Part shown: positions 1 through 6,767 of the stretch, piece after piece
Position numbering within the stretch: the first letter of the stretch is position 1
Layout: the number at the start of each line of letters is the position of its first letter
From: Lentisphaerota bacterium
GTDB taxonomy: Bacteria; Verrucomicrobiota; Kiritimatiellia; JAAZAB01
Direction of reading: 5' to 3'
Length of the DNA stretch: 8,610 nt
Assembly (NCBI GenBank): GCA_020201415.1
Contig: JAIVGW010000049.1
Location: 1 to 8,610 of the forward strand
Translations under genes and position numbers: made by a program
Notes under the pieces: generated by a model
Seen by the model: the letters and a program-made list of their open reading frames with translations, nothing else
Database searches by the model: none
Told to the model about the DNA's origin: nothing

Positions 1-1261
1 GGGTGATCTTCTGCTTCTGGGGGTCGCCGGCCGAGGCCAGCAGATAGGCATTGTAGGCTGTTACCGCGGCGACGGCATTCCGTTCGATGCAGGGAATCTG
101 GACATATCCGCCGATGGGATCGCAGGTCAGGCCCAGATGGTGTTCCAGCGCGATTTCCGCTGCGTTTTCAATGAAGTTGATGGAATAGCCGTAGGCCTGG
201 TTCAGCAGCGCGGCGCCCATGGCCGAGGCCACCCCGATTTCGCCCTGGCAGCCGACTTCCGCCCCTGAGATGCTGGCATTGTGCTTGGCGATGAAGGCAA
301 TGGCGGCAGCCGCCAGCAGGCCTTCGCGCAGGGCCTGCTGCGGCATGTGTACCTGGGCCTTCAACATGTATATCAAACCCGGCAACACTCCGGCGGAGCC
401 GGAAGTCGGCGCCGTGACAATACGGCGGCCCGCGGCGTTTTCCTCCGAGGCCGCCAGGGCATAAGCGTTCAGCAGCACCAGGAAACGGTCGGGATGGTTG
501 CGCATGGCGCGCGCGCGAGCGTAAAGCGTGGGCGCCTTGCGCGCCAACTTGATCGTGCCGGGCAGCATCCCGCTGCGGCTGATGCCGCTTTCCACGGAAT
601 CTTCCATGACGGACAAGATTTGATCGAGACCCTTCCAGACATCAGCGGGCGAGCGGCCGGTCAGGGCCTCTTCATTTTGCAATACCAGTTCCACCAGCGA
701 GAGGCCGTTGTCGTTCAACAGACGCTTCAACTCGGTCATATTGCTGAACAGATGCCGCGGCGTGGGGCGCGCCGGTTCCGGCTCGTCCTTATAAAGCACG
801 AAACCGCCGCCGATGGAATAGCATTCCTTTTCCAGCAGTATGTCCCTGCCGGCCAGCAGACGCAACACCATGGTGTTGGCGTAAGGGGTGTCCGGATGCG
901 TGTTGGCGAACCGGATATCAGCGGCGCGGAAGCCGATCTGGCGCTGCGGCATGGTGAACTGGTAAACCTGGTCGGGATTTTGCAGCAGGGCGGCGACCTG
1001 ATCCGTATCGCAGGCATCCGGCCGCCAGCCCAGCAGGCCGGCCGCGACGGCGCGATCGGTTCCGTGGCCCTTACCCGTCGCGCTCAGCGAGCCGAAGAGG
1101 TCCACCTGCAGGCTCGTGGCCCGGGCCTGGTCGGCCGCCGTCAATTTCCCGGCCAGTTCCTGGAACCGGGCGGCAGCCACCATGGGGCCGATGGTGTGAG
1201 AACTGGAAGGCCCCGGTCCAATTTTGAAGATATCGAAAACCGAAATGGCTATGGGATTCAT
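1..1261 (-). CDS. sdaA: L-serine dehydratase (L-serine ammonia-lyase), Fe-S, single-chain type; 3' end outside window
   Basis: This cytoplasmic enzyme deaminates L-serine to pyruvate and ammonia using an oxygen-sensitive [4Fe-4S] cluster (EC 4.3.1.17). 420 residues are present. The N-terminal region opens with the family signature SVFDIFKIGPGPSSSHTIGP (residues 7-26), and the C-terminal alpha domain holds APTSGSAGVLPG near 294-305. Cluster cysteines are visible at 338 (GAEVGCQGE), 380 (LTCDPIGG) and 391 (QIPCIERN). Their 42- and 11-residue spacing matches bacterial L-serine dehydratases as I recall them. The fourth, C-terminal cysteine should lie in the roughly 35-40 residues missing beyond the left edge. 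The ATG at 1259-1261 is chosen because homologues begin a few residues before SVFD; no strong ribosome binding site is visible. It lies 34 bp downstream of the beta-barrel gene on the same strand and probably shares its promoter. Family assignment is firm. Confidence 0.96.
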   Translation of the reverse strand, partial: MNPIAISVFDIFKIGPGPSSSHTIGPMVAAARFQELAGKLTAADQARATSLQVDLFGSLSATGKGHGTDRAVAAGLLGWRPDACDTDQVAALLQNPDQVYQFTMPQRQIGFRAADIRFANTHPDTPYANTMVLRLLAGRDILLEKECYSIGGGFVLYKDEPEPARPTPRHLFSNMTELKRLLNDNGLSLVELVLQNEEALTGRSPADVWKGLDQILSVMEDSVESGISRSGMLPGTIKLARKAPTLYARARAMRNHPDRFLVLLNAYALAASEENAAGRRIVTAPTSGSAGVLPGLIYMLKAQVHMPQQALREGLLAAAAIAFIAKHNASISGAEVGCQGEIGVASAMGAALLNQAYGYSINFIENAAEIALEHHLGLTCDPIGGYVQIPCIERNAVAAVTAYNAYLLASAGDPQKQKIT

Positions 1262-1295
1262 ATTGGCCGTGCGGTCCCGGCTCTGGGGCAGGGGC

Positions 1296-1814
1296 TTAGA
1301 ATGCCAGGCGCAAGGCGGCGCCAAGTGTGATGGTGTCGGTGTTGATGTGCTTGTCAAGTTCCTTGATGTTCTGCCAGTCGATGAACCGGTAATTGGCATT
1401 GATATCCAGGTGCAGGCTGGGCAGAACTTCCAGGTCCAATCCGGCGCGAATGGCATAAAACGGATCATCGGCAAATTTACCGTCGGCGTAGTTGATGCCG
1501 ATACCGCCGGCGACATACAGGCCGGACCCGACCACCAGATAGGCCTGCGGCGCGAATGTGGTTTTGTCGTAGCCGCCGAATCCGCTGGGGAAAATTTCAA
1601 CGTCAGCCTCGAATTTCACCAGCGCTGCGGGCGCGAACTGGTATGACACCAGCCATGCCACACCGTTGTCGTCCAGTTTGTAATCATCATCTTTGATGCG
1701 ATCAATGGTGCGCCAGTAATGTGCGCCGCCGCCCAGACGATGCCGTTGTTCCGTCGCGCCGACCATGCCGGCGCCAATGATCAGAATGAAAAATAACGCT
1801 GTAATCCTGTGCAT
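1296..1814 (-). CDS. Small outer-membrane beta-barrel-type protein with signal peptide
   Basis: The 172-residue protein begins with a classic signal peptide: MHR, a hydrophobic core ALFFILIIGAGMV, and a likely cleavage site VGA|TE after residue 20. The mature 150 or so residues are made of short alternating amphipathic stretches separated by polar turns (for example VAWLVSYQF, ALVKFEADVEIF, YLVVGSGLYVAGGIGINY). They end in a terminal phenylalanine (LGAALRLAF), the usual outer-membrane insertion signal. Length suggests about eight strands. The open frame extends 29 codons further upstream, but the ATG at 1812-1814 is preferred because the signal peptide starts there and a GGGAG ribosome binding site lies 8 bases before it. 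The specific role is unknown: it could be structural, an adhesin or a small porin-like barrel. It is the first gene after the promoter at 1873-1901 and is followed by the serine dehydratase gene. Confidence 0.8.
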   Translation of the reverse strand: MHRITALFFILIIGAGMVGATEQRHRLGGGAHYWRTIDRIKDDDYKLDDNGVAWLVSYQFAPAALVKFEADVEIFPSGFGGYDKTTFAPQAYLVVGSGLYVAGGIGINYADGKFADDPFYAIRAGLDLEVLPSLHLDINANYRFIDWQNIKELDKHINTDTITLGAALRLAF

Positions 1815-1822
1815 GCAGTTTA

Positions 1823-1827
1823 CTCCC
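1823..1827 (-). promoter_or_regulatory. Ribosome binding site fixing the start of the beta-barrel gene
   Basis: On the minus strand GGGAG is followed by 8 bases and then the ATG at 1814-1812. It overlaps the alternative in-frame ATG at 1829-1827, which makes that upstream start unlikely. Confidence 0.7.
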
Positions 1828-1872
1828 ATGATGAATTGTCGACGCGGATCCTGTATACGGCTTTGGCAGGGG

Positions 1873-1901
1873 AGTATTGCGCAAGGAGCGGCGGCTGTCA
1901 A
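1873..1901 (-). promoter_or_regulatory. Sigma70-like promoter for the beta-barrel / serine dehydratase genes
   Basis: Reading the minus strand, a perfect -35 box TTGACA (1901-1896) is followed by a 17-base spacer and AATACT (1878-1873), a 4/6 match to the -10 consensus. The predicted transcription start near 1866 leaves a leader of about 50 bases before the ATG at 1814. It is the best promoter match in the window. Confidence 0.65.
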
Positions 1902-1973
1902 TTATTATTGGCGGCCACCAAACCGCGGCCTCGACATGGCTGCCTTTACATAATCACGGACGGCGGAATAGAG

Positions 1974-2002
1974 TTGCCAGGAAGCTCCGAAGGTTGTAAA
2001 AA
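1974..2002 (+). promoter_or_regulatory. Candidate promoter for the EFR1 ferredoxin gene
   Basis: TTGCCA (1974-1979, 5/6 match to -35) is separated by 17 bases from TAAAAA (1997-2002, 4/6 match to -10). The start would fall near 2009, about 33 bases before the ATG at 2042. The -10 is poor, so this is only a candidate. Apart from this and the minus-strand promoter, the spacer 1815-2041 shows nothing else convincing. Confidence 0.35.
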
Positions 2003-2041
2003 CAGGGCATCATCAACAACTCAGGCCGGGAGGGCGGGGAT

Positions 2042-2812
2042 ATGACAACCGACATCTACTGGTTTTCCGGAACGGGCAACAGCCTGTGGCTGGCGCGGTC
2101 ACTGGGTGAAATCCTGGGCGAGAGTGAGCTGATATCAATCGCCGCCGGCGTTTGGCGCGGCCGGCCGGCGCCTGCCAGGGCGATTGTGGTATATCCGGCT
2201 TATGCCACCAGGCTGCCGAAAATCGTGCAGGGCTTTCTGAGTGAAGCGCCGCTGGAACAGGCCACGGACTTGCACCTGGTGGCCAATTTTGCCTTGTGGC
2301 GCGCCGGGTCGCTGGAAGTGGGCCGGCGACTTCTTCTCCGGCGCGGTTTGCGGGTGCGCGGCGGTTTCGGCATCCGGATGCCGAACAATTACACGCCCCT
2401 GGGTGAAGCCGCTGCTCCGGCAAAGCAGCAGCGTCTGTTTGAACAGGCCGGCAAGCGTTTACAGGAGGTGGCGTCCGTGATCCGGGATCCCGCCCGGCAA
2501 GCCTGGGAAAGCAATGTGCTCATAGGCCGCTTCTGGGCCATGTTGTGTCCGTTGATGAATGCGCTGGATCAAGGCGAGGACCGGAAATTCAATTCAGATG
2601 AACGGTGCAATGGTTGCGGCCTCTGCGCGCGCATCTGTCCGGTGGAAAATATTATCATCAGGGACAAGCTTCCGGTCTGGCAGGGGCATTGCGAGATGTG
2701 TTTCCGGTGCCTGCAATATTGTCCGCAGGAGTCCATCCAGTTCCAACGCTCCACCATCGGACGCAAACGTTATCATCACCCGGAAGTGCCGCCGGAGGCA
2801 TGGACGGCGTAG
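2042..2812 (+). CDS. EFR1 family ferredoxin (flavodoxin-like domain plus two [4Fe-4S] clusters)
   Basis: The 256-residue soluble cytoplasmic protein combines an N-terminal flavodoxin-like fold with a C-terminal bicluster ferredoxin. The flavin phosphate-binding loop is SGTGNS (residues 9-14), and PNNYTP (114-119) is a second flavodoxin-half motif typical of this family. Two complete CxxCxxCxxxCP motifs follow: Cys189/192/195/199 and Cys217/220/223/227, each ending in proline, as expected for two [4Fe-4S] clusters. Such proteins are thought to move electrons between flavin and Fe-S centres; partner and pathway are not known here and no redox enzyme gene is adjacent. A strong GGGAGG (2028-2033) lies 8 bases before the ATG. 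Length is normal for the family. The gene ends 3 bp from the convergent methyltransferase gene, with no terminator between them. Confidence 0.9.
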   Translation: MTTDIYWFSGTGNSLWLARSLGEILGESELISIAAGVWRGRPAPARAIVVYPAYATRLPKIVQGFLSEAPLEQATDLHLVANFALWRAGSLEVGRRLLLRRGLRVRGGFGIRMPNNYTPLGEAAAPAKQQRLFEQAGKRLQEVASVIRDPARQAWESNVLIGRFWAMLCPLMNALDQGEDRKFNSDERCNGCGLCARICPVENIIIRDKLPVWQGHCEMCFRCLQYCPQESIQFQRSTIGRKRYHHPEVPPEAWTA

Positions 2813-2815
2813 CGC

Positions 2816-3985
2816 TCAAGGCGCCGGAGCCCGCCGCAGGCCGGCCAGGCATTCGCAATACATGGTGCGCGGAAACATGTCGAACATGCGCAGTGTTTCG
2901 AGACGGTAGCCGGCCTGCATGATGCGTGCCAGGTCGCGTGCCAGGGTATCGGGCGCGCAGGAGCAATACATCACATATTCCGGCCCCTGGCGCGCCAGGA
3001 TATCCGTCATTTGGCGGTCCAGACCGGTGCGGGGCGGGTCGAGCATGACCATGGTGCCGGCGGCCGGCAAATCCGCGAGTTCAGCCAGCGCCCGGCCGGC
3101 GTCGGCGGCCTGGAAGGCGACCGGCCGGTCTGCCTGCCGCGCATTGTGCCGCGCGGCGCGGATGGCTTGACTGTCGTTGTCGATGCCCCGGACTTCCGGC
3201 ACACCTGCGCGGGCCGCGGCCATGGCGAAGACGCCGACGCCGCAATAGATATCCAGTGCCCTTTGCGGCGCCCATGCGCCTGCCTGGAGCATGAATGTTT
3301 CCGTCAGGGCGCGGGCCACGGCGGGATGTACCTGGAAAAAACTTCCGCGTGGCACACGTATTTCGCCTACAGCCGACTGTTCGTAAAGCCAAGGAGCGCG
3401 TGCGCCGGGATTGCCGGACCAATGCAGGACCCCGTCGCGTTCCGTGTGGCGGAGCGTCAGGTTGTTGCCGGCGGGCGTCAGGCCCGCCCCGCGCAGTTCC
3501 TCCAGGCGGCGATTGATGGCGGGGTGCGCCAGAGGGCATTGCGGAACGTCCAGCAGGGTGCGGTTATCTCTGGCAAAATAACCCAGCCGCCCGGCGGCCT
3601 GATGCAGCACGATTTTGTTGCGGTAGCCCAGGGGCTGCGGCGCGGGCGTCGGCGCGGTGACGACCGGGTCGGTGATGCCGGTCAGCCGGCGCAGCAGATC
3701 TGAGAGTTGGGCTTGTTTTACGCGTAGTTCCCCGGCATGGCTCAAGTGCTGATAGCAGCAGCCGGGGCAGGTATCCGCCAGCGGACAGGCCGGGGCAATG
3801 CGCTCGCTTGCCGGTTGCAGGATTTCCAGCAGGTCGGCCTCGGCGTAATTGCGGCGCAGGCCGGTGATCTGCGCCAGCACCTTTTCGCCGGTGATGACGC
3901 CGGGAACAAAGACCACGCGGCCCGCCTCCCGCCCGATGCCGCGGCCGCCGTAGGCTACATCGCTGATGGTCAATTCAAGCCCCAT
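2816..3985 (-). CDS. rlmD: 23S rRNA (uracil-5-)-methyltransferase, Fe-S RlmD/RumA type
   Basis: This S-adenosylmethionine-dependent enzyme makes 5-methyluridine in RNA. The 389 residues start with a TRAM RNA-binding domain (about 1-55, LTISDVAYGGRGIGR). Cys67, Cys73, Cys76 and Cys150 match the [4Fe-4S] ligands of RumA and argue against TrmA, which lacks them. The methyltransferase core shows FFQVHP (216-221), the SAM motif DIYCGVGVF (245-253) and LDPPRTGLD (315-323). The catalytic nucleophile is Cys343 in YCSCAPDTLARD, and the general-base glutamate is Glu378 in the C-terminal MFPRTMYCECL. It is about 45 residues shorter than the E. coli enzyme. The exact target (U1939, U747 or both) cannot be told from sequence, so the symbol is provisional. 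The ATG overlaps the upstream protease stop by 11 bp, suggesting coupled translation. No separate promoter is seen. Confidence 0.9.
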   Translation of the reverse strand: MGLELTISDVAYGGRGIGREAGRVVFVPGVITGEKVLAQITGLRRNYAEADLLEILQPASERIAPACPLADTCPGCCYQHLSHAGELRVKQAQLSDLLRRLTGITDPVVTAPTPAPQPLGYRNKIVLHQAAGRLGYFARDNRTLLDVPQCPLAHPAINRRLEELRGAGLTPAGNNLTLRHTERDGVLHWSGNPGARAPWLYEQSAVGEIRVPRGSFFQVHPAVARALTETFMLQAGAWAPQRALDIYCGVGVFAMAAARAGVPEVRGIDNDSQAIRAARHNARQADRPVAFQAADAGRALAELADLPAAGTMVMLDPPRTGLDRQMTDILARQGPEYVMYCSCAPDTLARDLARIMQAGYRLETLRMFDMFPRTMYCECLAGLRRAPAP

Positions 3986-5324
3986 TACGTTCGTCCACGC
4001 CGAAGTAGAATTGGTAGGATCCGGCCGGCAGCGAATTGGGCGGCATGTAAAGGATCGTGATGCGCGCCAGCGCCTCCAGCGGTCCCTGGTAGGCCGGATG
4101 CAACGAGATCAATTCCGGACTGCCGGAAGCAAACCACTGGTTCGGCCCAGCCTGGTAATAAAACAGGCCCAGAGGGGTGTCGGCCACTGCCCACCAGTCC
4201 TTCTGCCGGCCGGCGCTGCCGCCCGGATCCATGGCCACTTCCATGACCAGCGGGTCGGACGTGCTGATGGTGACGGGGTTGACTGAGCCGTTGATGCCCA
4301 TCATCGGCACGGGAGTCGTGGTCGTGGACCAGCCGATGTCCTGCAGCAGGCCCATGGTAATGGGGCCGGGGTCATGGATGGAGTAGCCGTCGGCAAATGA
4401 AAACACCATCAGGCTGTTGATCGTGCCGCGGAATTCCTCGCCCAGATGGCTGAGACTCGATCCGCCGCTCCAGGTGGCCGGGGCGTAGATCGAGGGAGCG
4501 ACCCCGCCGTTGGCCGCGGCGGCATGCTGTCCGGAAAAATAAATATTGCCGCCGGTCAATTGCGATCCCAGCGCCTGCGAAGGATTGAAAAACAGATCGG
4601 TGTTGAGCAGGTATTGTCCCGGGCCGTTGACGATGAACCGGTCGTAAACGATGGGGTAGGCTCCTAAACCCCAGCCGCCCACGCCGTTATCGTAATCCCA
4701 GGACCCCAGGAACCCCAGGCCGTGGCAGATTTCATGCAGGATCACGCTGACGAAATCATACCGACCCAGCGGGCAGTTTCCGTCCGTCCCCAGGTACCAG
4801 GGCTGTAAAGCATTGTAGGCTATGACGATTTCATCTTCGCCGGGATACAGGTCCACTCCCGCCATGGCATTTGCCAGGGCCACCGGGTAGAAAGTGGATG
4901 CAATTGAGGCGCCCTGGAAATCACGGAAGAACAGGCTGGCGCCGCCATGTCCAAGAATATTGGCTGGGCTCATGTTGGCCCAGCAGGCATTGATCGTGAT
5001 GGGCACAGGCACCTCGATCAGGGAGGCCCAGATCTGCGCCGCATAACTGAAGGCTGCCTTGGCATCTTCCGGCCAGCCGACGCAGACATCGTTGAAAATA
5101 TTAATTTCGCCTGCTTCCAGGTAACGGATGTTGATGTTGGAAGTACGCGCGCGCGCCAGGTCACGCGTCGGCGGGATGCGCAGCATGCGTCCGTCATTCT
5201 GTGCGGTCTTCAAGACTACCCGGGGCGGCGCAAGGGGCGCCGGCAGGGGCTCAGCCGCCCGCAGCATTGTAATCGTCAGACCCAGCCCTGCCGCCAGCAG
5301 CCAACGCAATCCTACATATTTCAT
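3975..5324 (-). CDS. Secreted HEXXH zinc metalloprotease, metzincin-like with a non-canonical third ligand
   Basis: The 449-residue exported protein has a signal peptide (MKYVGLRWLLAAGLGLTITM, likely cut at RAA|E after residue 24). The catalytic motif is HEICHGLGFLGS, giving zinc ligands His197 and His201 and catalytic Glu198. The usual third metzincin ligand position is a glycine. As in related bacterial HEXXHGLGF proteins that I recall, the third ligand is more likely His293 in GSSLSHLGE, followed by an LM Met-turn-like segment (Met306) and GLLQDIGW. Residues from about 335 onward form a separate beta-rich domain (DWWAVADTP, SYQFYFGVDERNG). Four cysteines lie in the mature part. The frame stays open to 5399, but the ATG at 5322-5324 starts the signal peptide and has GGGTGA just upstream, while the upstream extension overlaps a promoter candidate. 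Substrate is unknown. The stop overlaps the methyltransferase start. Confidence 0.82.
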   Translation of the reverse strand: MKYVGLRWLLAAGLGLTITMLRAAEPLPAPLAPPRVVLKTAQNDGRMLRIPPTRDLARARTSNINIRYLEAGEINIFNDVCVGWPEDAKAAFSYAAQIWASLIEVPVPITINACWANMSPANILGHGGASLFFRDFQGASIASTFYPVALANAMAGVDLYPGEDEIVIAYNALQPWYLGTDGNCPLGRYDFVSVILHEICHGLGFLGSWDYDNGVGGWGLGAYPIVYDRFIVNGPGQYLLNTDLFFNPSQALGSQLTGGNIYFSGQHAAAANGGVAPSIYAPATWSGGSSLSHLGEEFRGTINSLMVFSFADGYSIHDPGPITMGLLQDIGWSTTTTPVPMMGINGSVNPVTISTSDPLVMEVAMDPGGSAGRQKDWWAVADTPLGLFYYQAGPNQWFASGSPELISLHPAYQGPLEALARITILYMPPNSLPAGSYQFYFGVDERNGA

Positions 5325-5359
5325 AAAATTCACCCGTGTGAAACGATGCAATGCCAGGG

Positions 5360-5388
5360 ATTGTAAAGGTCGCCCGGAGTCGATGCAA
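5360..5388 (-). promoter_or_regulatory. Candidate promoter for the metalloprotease (and methyltransferase) genes
   Basis: On the minus strand TTGCAT (5388-5383, 3/6 match to -35) is followed by 17 bases and TACAAT (5365-5360, 5/6 match to -10). The predicted start near 5353 leaves about 29 bases before the ATG at 5324. It lies in the 130-bp gap after the M23 peptidase gene, so the block may be transcribed both by read-through and from here. No hairpin with a T-run is visible in the gap. Confidence 0.45.
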
Positions 5389-5454
5389 CCGAAAATCATG
5401 ATGTATCAATGCATGTGTCGCAGCTTGCGGTCAGAAAGCCCACGGGGATCGGAC

Positions 5455-6615
5455 TTAATGATACAGCAGCATTTCCAGCCAACGCAAGCCGTTGCGCCCC
5501 AATTGCCACTGGTCGCCTTGTCTGGTTATAATGCGCAGTCCGTTGCGTCCAAGCGCTTTTTCATCCACATTTTGCGGCTTGGCTGAGTCGCGCCCCGGCA
5601 GATCGGCTTCCTGAGCCTTGGCATTGCGCCCGCTTAGGGGTACGCCGCCTTCCGTACAGGTGACGACGATGGCGCCCGGAACAAATGCCTCGCCCTGCCA
5701 GAGCGATTGGTAACGCCGGAAATAGTCCGGCAGCCGGTCGGTCCTGATAATCAGGTCGTAGGCCGGCGGGATGGACTGCAGATGCCGCAGCAGGTTGAAT
5801 CCGGGTGTGCGCCCCTGATCCGCATAGACCGCCAGCGGATCAATGCCCAGCAGGTTCCAGCCGTGAAACCGGCCGTGATTTGGTTTTAATTTCTTGCTTG
5901 CAAACCAATTGCCAAATCGATCGTTGAGTACGATCCCGATTTCAAAATGCAGGTGCGCGCGGACCATGGGTATGGGGCTCGAAGAGCTGTTGCCCATGAT
6001 GCCCAGGACCTGGCCCTGGGCGACATTGTGTCCAGCCTGCAGTCCGTCGTCCACTTGGGCCAGGTGGGAATAGAGGGTGTAAACTTCACCGAGCGGGTCA
6101 TCGTGGACGAGGACCAGGTAGCGGCCGTAGTTGGAATTGCCGGCAATGCGATTAATATAGCCGATTTTGCCGGGGGCCACGGCGTAAATCCGGTCCAGTG
6201 GCCGTCCCTGCCGATCACGCTGCATGGCGGCTATGTCCAGTCCTTCATGAAAAGCCGGCAAGAAAGAGCGTCCCTGTTTACGGGTCCGCACCGATCCGTA
6301 GAGGGCCGATTCCGGATTGCCCGAGGCGGTGGGCTGGAACACGCTAACGGCTTCCGGCGCCAGCAGGTTGGTCTGATCGGTGGGAAATCCGAGATTGCGC
6401 AGATCGGAAGGCGGCCAGCGGACGGCCGGCTGGTCCGGCTGTGCAACATTGCCGGTCTGAGCCGGCGCCGGATGGGTGGCGGTCTTACGGCGCAGGTAGA
6501 AGGTCAGCAGGGCCAGGTCGAAAATAAGCAGCGGCAGCAGCCAGAACCAGTGACGACGCAAAAAACGCCACCAGGCCGGCTGCGGGATGGGTTCATTAAA
6601 TTGATAATCGGCCAT
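5455..6615 (-). CDS. Membrane-anchored M23 (LytM-type) zinc metallopeptidase
   Basis: The 386-residue protein has a short basic cytoplasmic N-terminus, one transmembrane segment (about residues 23-41, WFWLLPLLIFDLALLTFYL) and a periplasmic remainder, so it is probably an inner-membrane anchored peptidoglycan-type endopeptidase. After a Pro/Gln-rich linker (44-70) the M23 domain spans about 105-265. The full zinc site is present: HEGLD (His123, Asp127), YSHL (His184) and HLHFEIG (His221, His223), so activity is expected. A C-terminal region of about 120 residues has no recognised domain and contains LGRNGLR twice (355-361 and 372-378). Substrate cannot be read from sequence; M23 enzymes usually cut peptidoglycan cross-links or bridges. 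No clear ribosome binding site precedes the ATG at 6613-6615, but the next Met is residue 131, inside the domain. It is the first gene of the minus-strand block. Confidence 0.88.
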   Translation of the reverse strand: MADYQFNEPIPQPAWWRFLRRHWFWLLPLLIFDLALLTFYLRRKTATHPAPAQTGNVAQPDQPAVRWPPSDLRNLGFPTDQTNLLAPEAVSVFQPTASGNPESALYGSVRTRKQGRSFLPAFHEGLDIAAMQRDRQGRPLDRIYAVAPGKIGYINRIAGNSNYGRYLVLVHDDPLGEVYTLYSHLAQVDDGLQAGHNVAQGQVLGIMGNSSSSPIPMVRAHLHFEIGIVLNDRFGNWFASKKLKPNHGRFHGWNLLGIDPLAVYADQGRTPGFNLLRHLQSIPPAYDLIIRTDRLPDYFRRYQSLWQGEAFVPGAIVVTCTEGGVPLSGRNAKAQEADLPGRDSAKPQNVDEKALGRNGLRIITRQGDQWQLGRNGLRWLEMLLYH

Positions 6616-6650
6616 GGGTTCAGTTGATGAATCTTTGCTCTAAAATTATC

Positions 6651-6679
6651 AGGATAGCGAGCAACGGCCACAGCGTCAA
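6651..6679 (-). promoter_or_regulatory. Sigma70-like promoter for the M23 peptidase gene
   Basis: On the minus strand TTGACG (6679-6674, 5/6 match to -35) and TATCCT (6656-6651, 4/6 match to -10) are 17 bases apart. Transcription would begin near 6644, about 29 bases before the ATG at 6615. Confidence 0.5.
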
Positions 6680-6701
6680 AATCAAAACGCATAAATTAGC
6701 C

Positions 6702-6730
6702 TTTTAATCATTATCTGATTATCTTATGAT
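6702..6730 (+). promoter_or_regulatory. Candidate promoter for the isomerase-like gene
   Basis: TATGAT (6725-6730, 5/6 match to -10) sits 17 bases after TTTTAA (6702-6707, only 3/6 match to -35), in the most A+T-rich part of the window. A start near 6737 would leave about 30 bases before the ATG at 6768. The weak -35 could mean activator dependence, but that is inference. Confidence 0.35.
6705..6721. promoter_or_regulatory. Inverted repeat, operator-like (6-bp arms, 5-bp spacer)
   Basis: TAATCA-TTATC-TGATTA has perfect 6-bp arms around a 5-bp centre. It lies between the putative -35 and -10 boxes of the plus-strand promoter and upstream of the minus-strand -35. This is a typical position for a repressor or a shared regulator of divergent genes. 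No regulator gene is present in the window. Confidence 0.4.
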
Positions 6731-6733
6731 GCG

Positions 6734-6744
6734 ACAACGGTTGT
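6734..6744. promoter_or_regulatory. Short palindrome at the predicted plus-strand start site
   Basis: ACAAC-G-GTTGT is an 11-bp perfect palindrome with odd symmetry, placed right at the predicted transcription start of the isomerase-like gene. It could be a second operator; it is too short to exclude chance. Confidence 0.25.
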
Positions 6745-6767
6745 AAATTTAAAGAAAGGAACCAGAT

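Noticed and set aside
281..1330. Long plus-strand open frame of 349 codons
   Set aside because: It lies antisense to the clear serine dehydratase gene, its product is Arg/Gly/Gln-rich without motifs, and it arises from G+C-rich third positions.
1815..1901. N-terminal extension of the beta-barrel gene to the ATG at 1901
   Set aside because: It would include the promoter and the ribosome binding site and would bury the signal peptide inside the protein.
3011..3703. Plus-strand open frame of 230 codons
   Set aside because: It is antisense to the methyltransferase gene, whose catalytic motifs are all intact, and has no recognisable domain or start signal.
5143..5156. Alternating GC run (also at 507-517) as possible Z-DNA
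   Set aside because: Both runs are short and explained by Ala/Arg codons inside real genes.
5325..5399. N-terminal extension of the metalloprotease to the ATG at 5399
   Set aside because: It overlaps the promoter candidate at 5360-5388 and puts 25 non-hydrophobic residues before the signal peptide.
5401..5454. Possible terminator after the M23 peptidase gene
   Set aside because: Only 3-4 bp stems can be drawn and no T-run follows on the minus strand.
5947..6627. Plus-strand open frame of 226 codons
   Set aside because: It is antisense to the M23 peptidase gene with its complete zinc site; the composition is that of a shadow frame.
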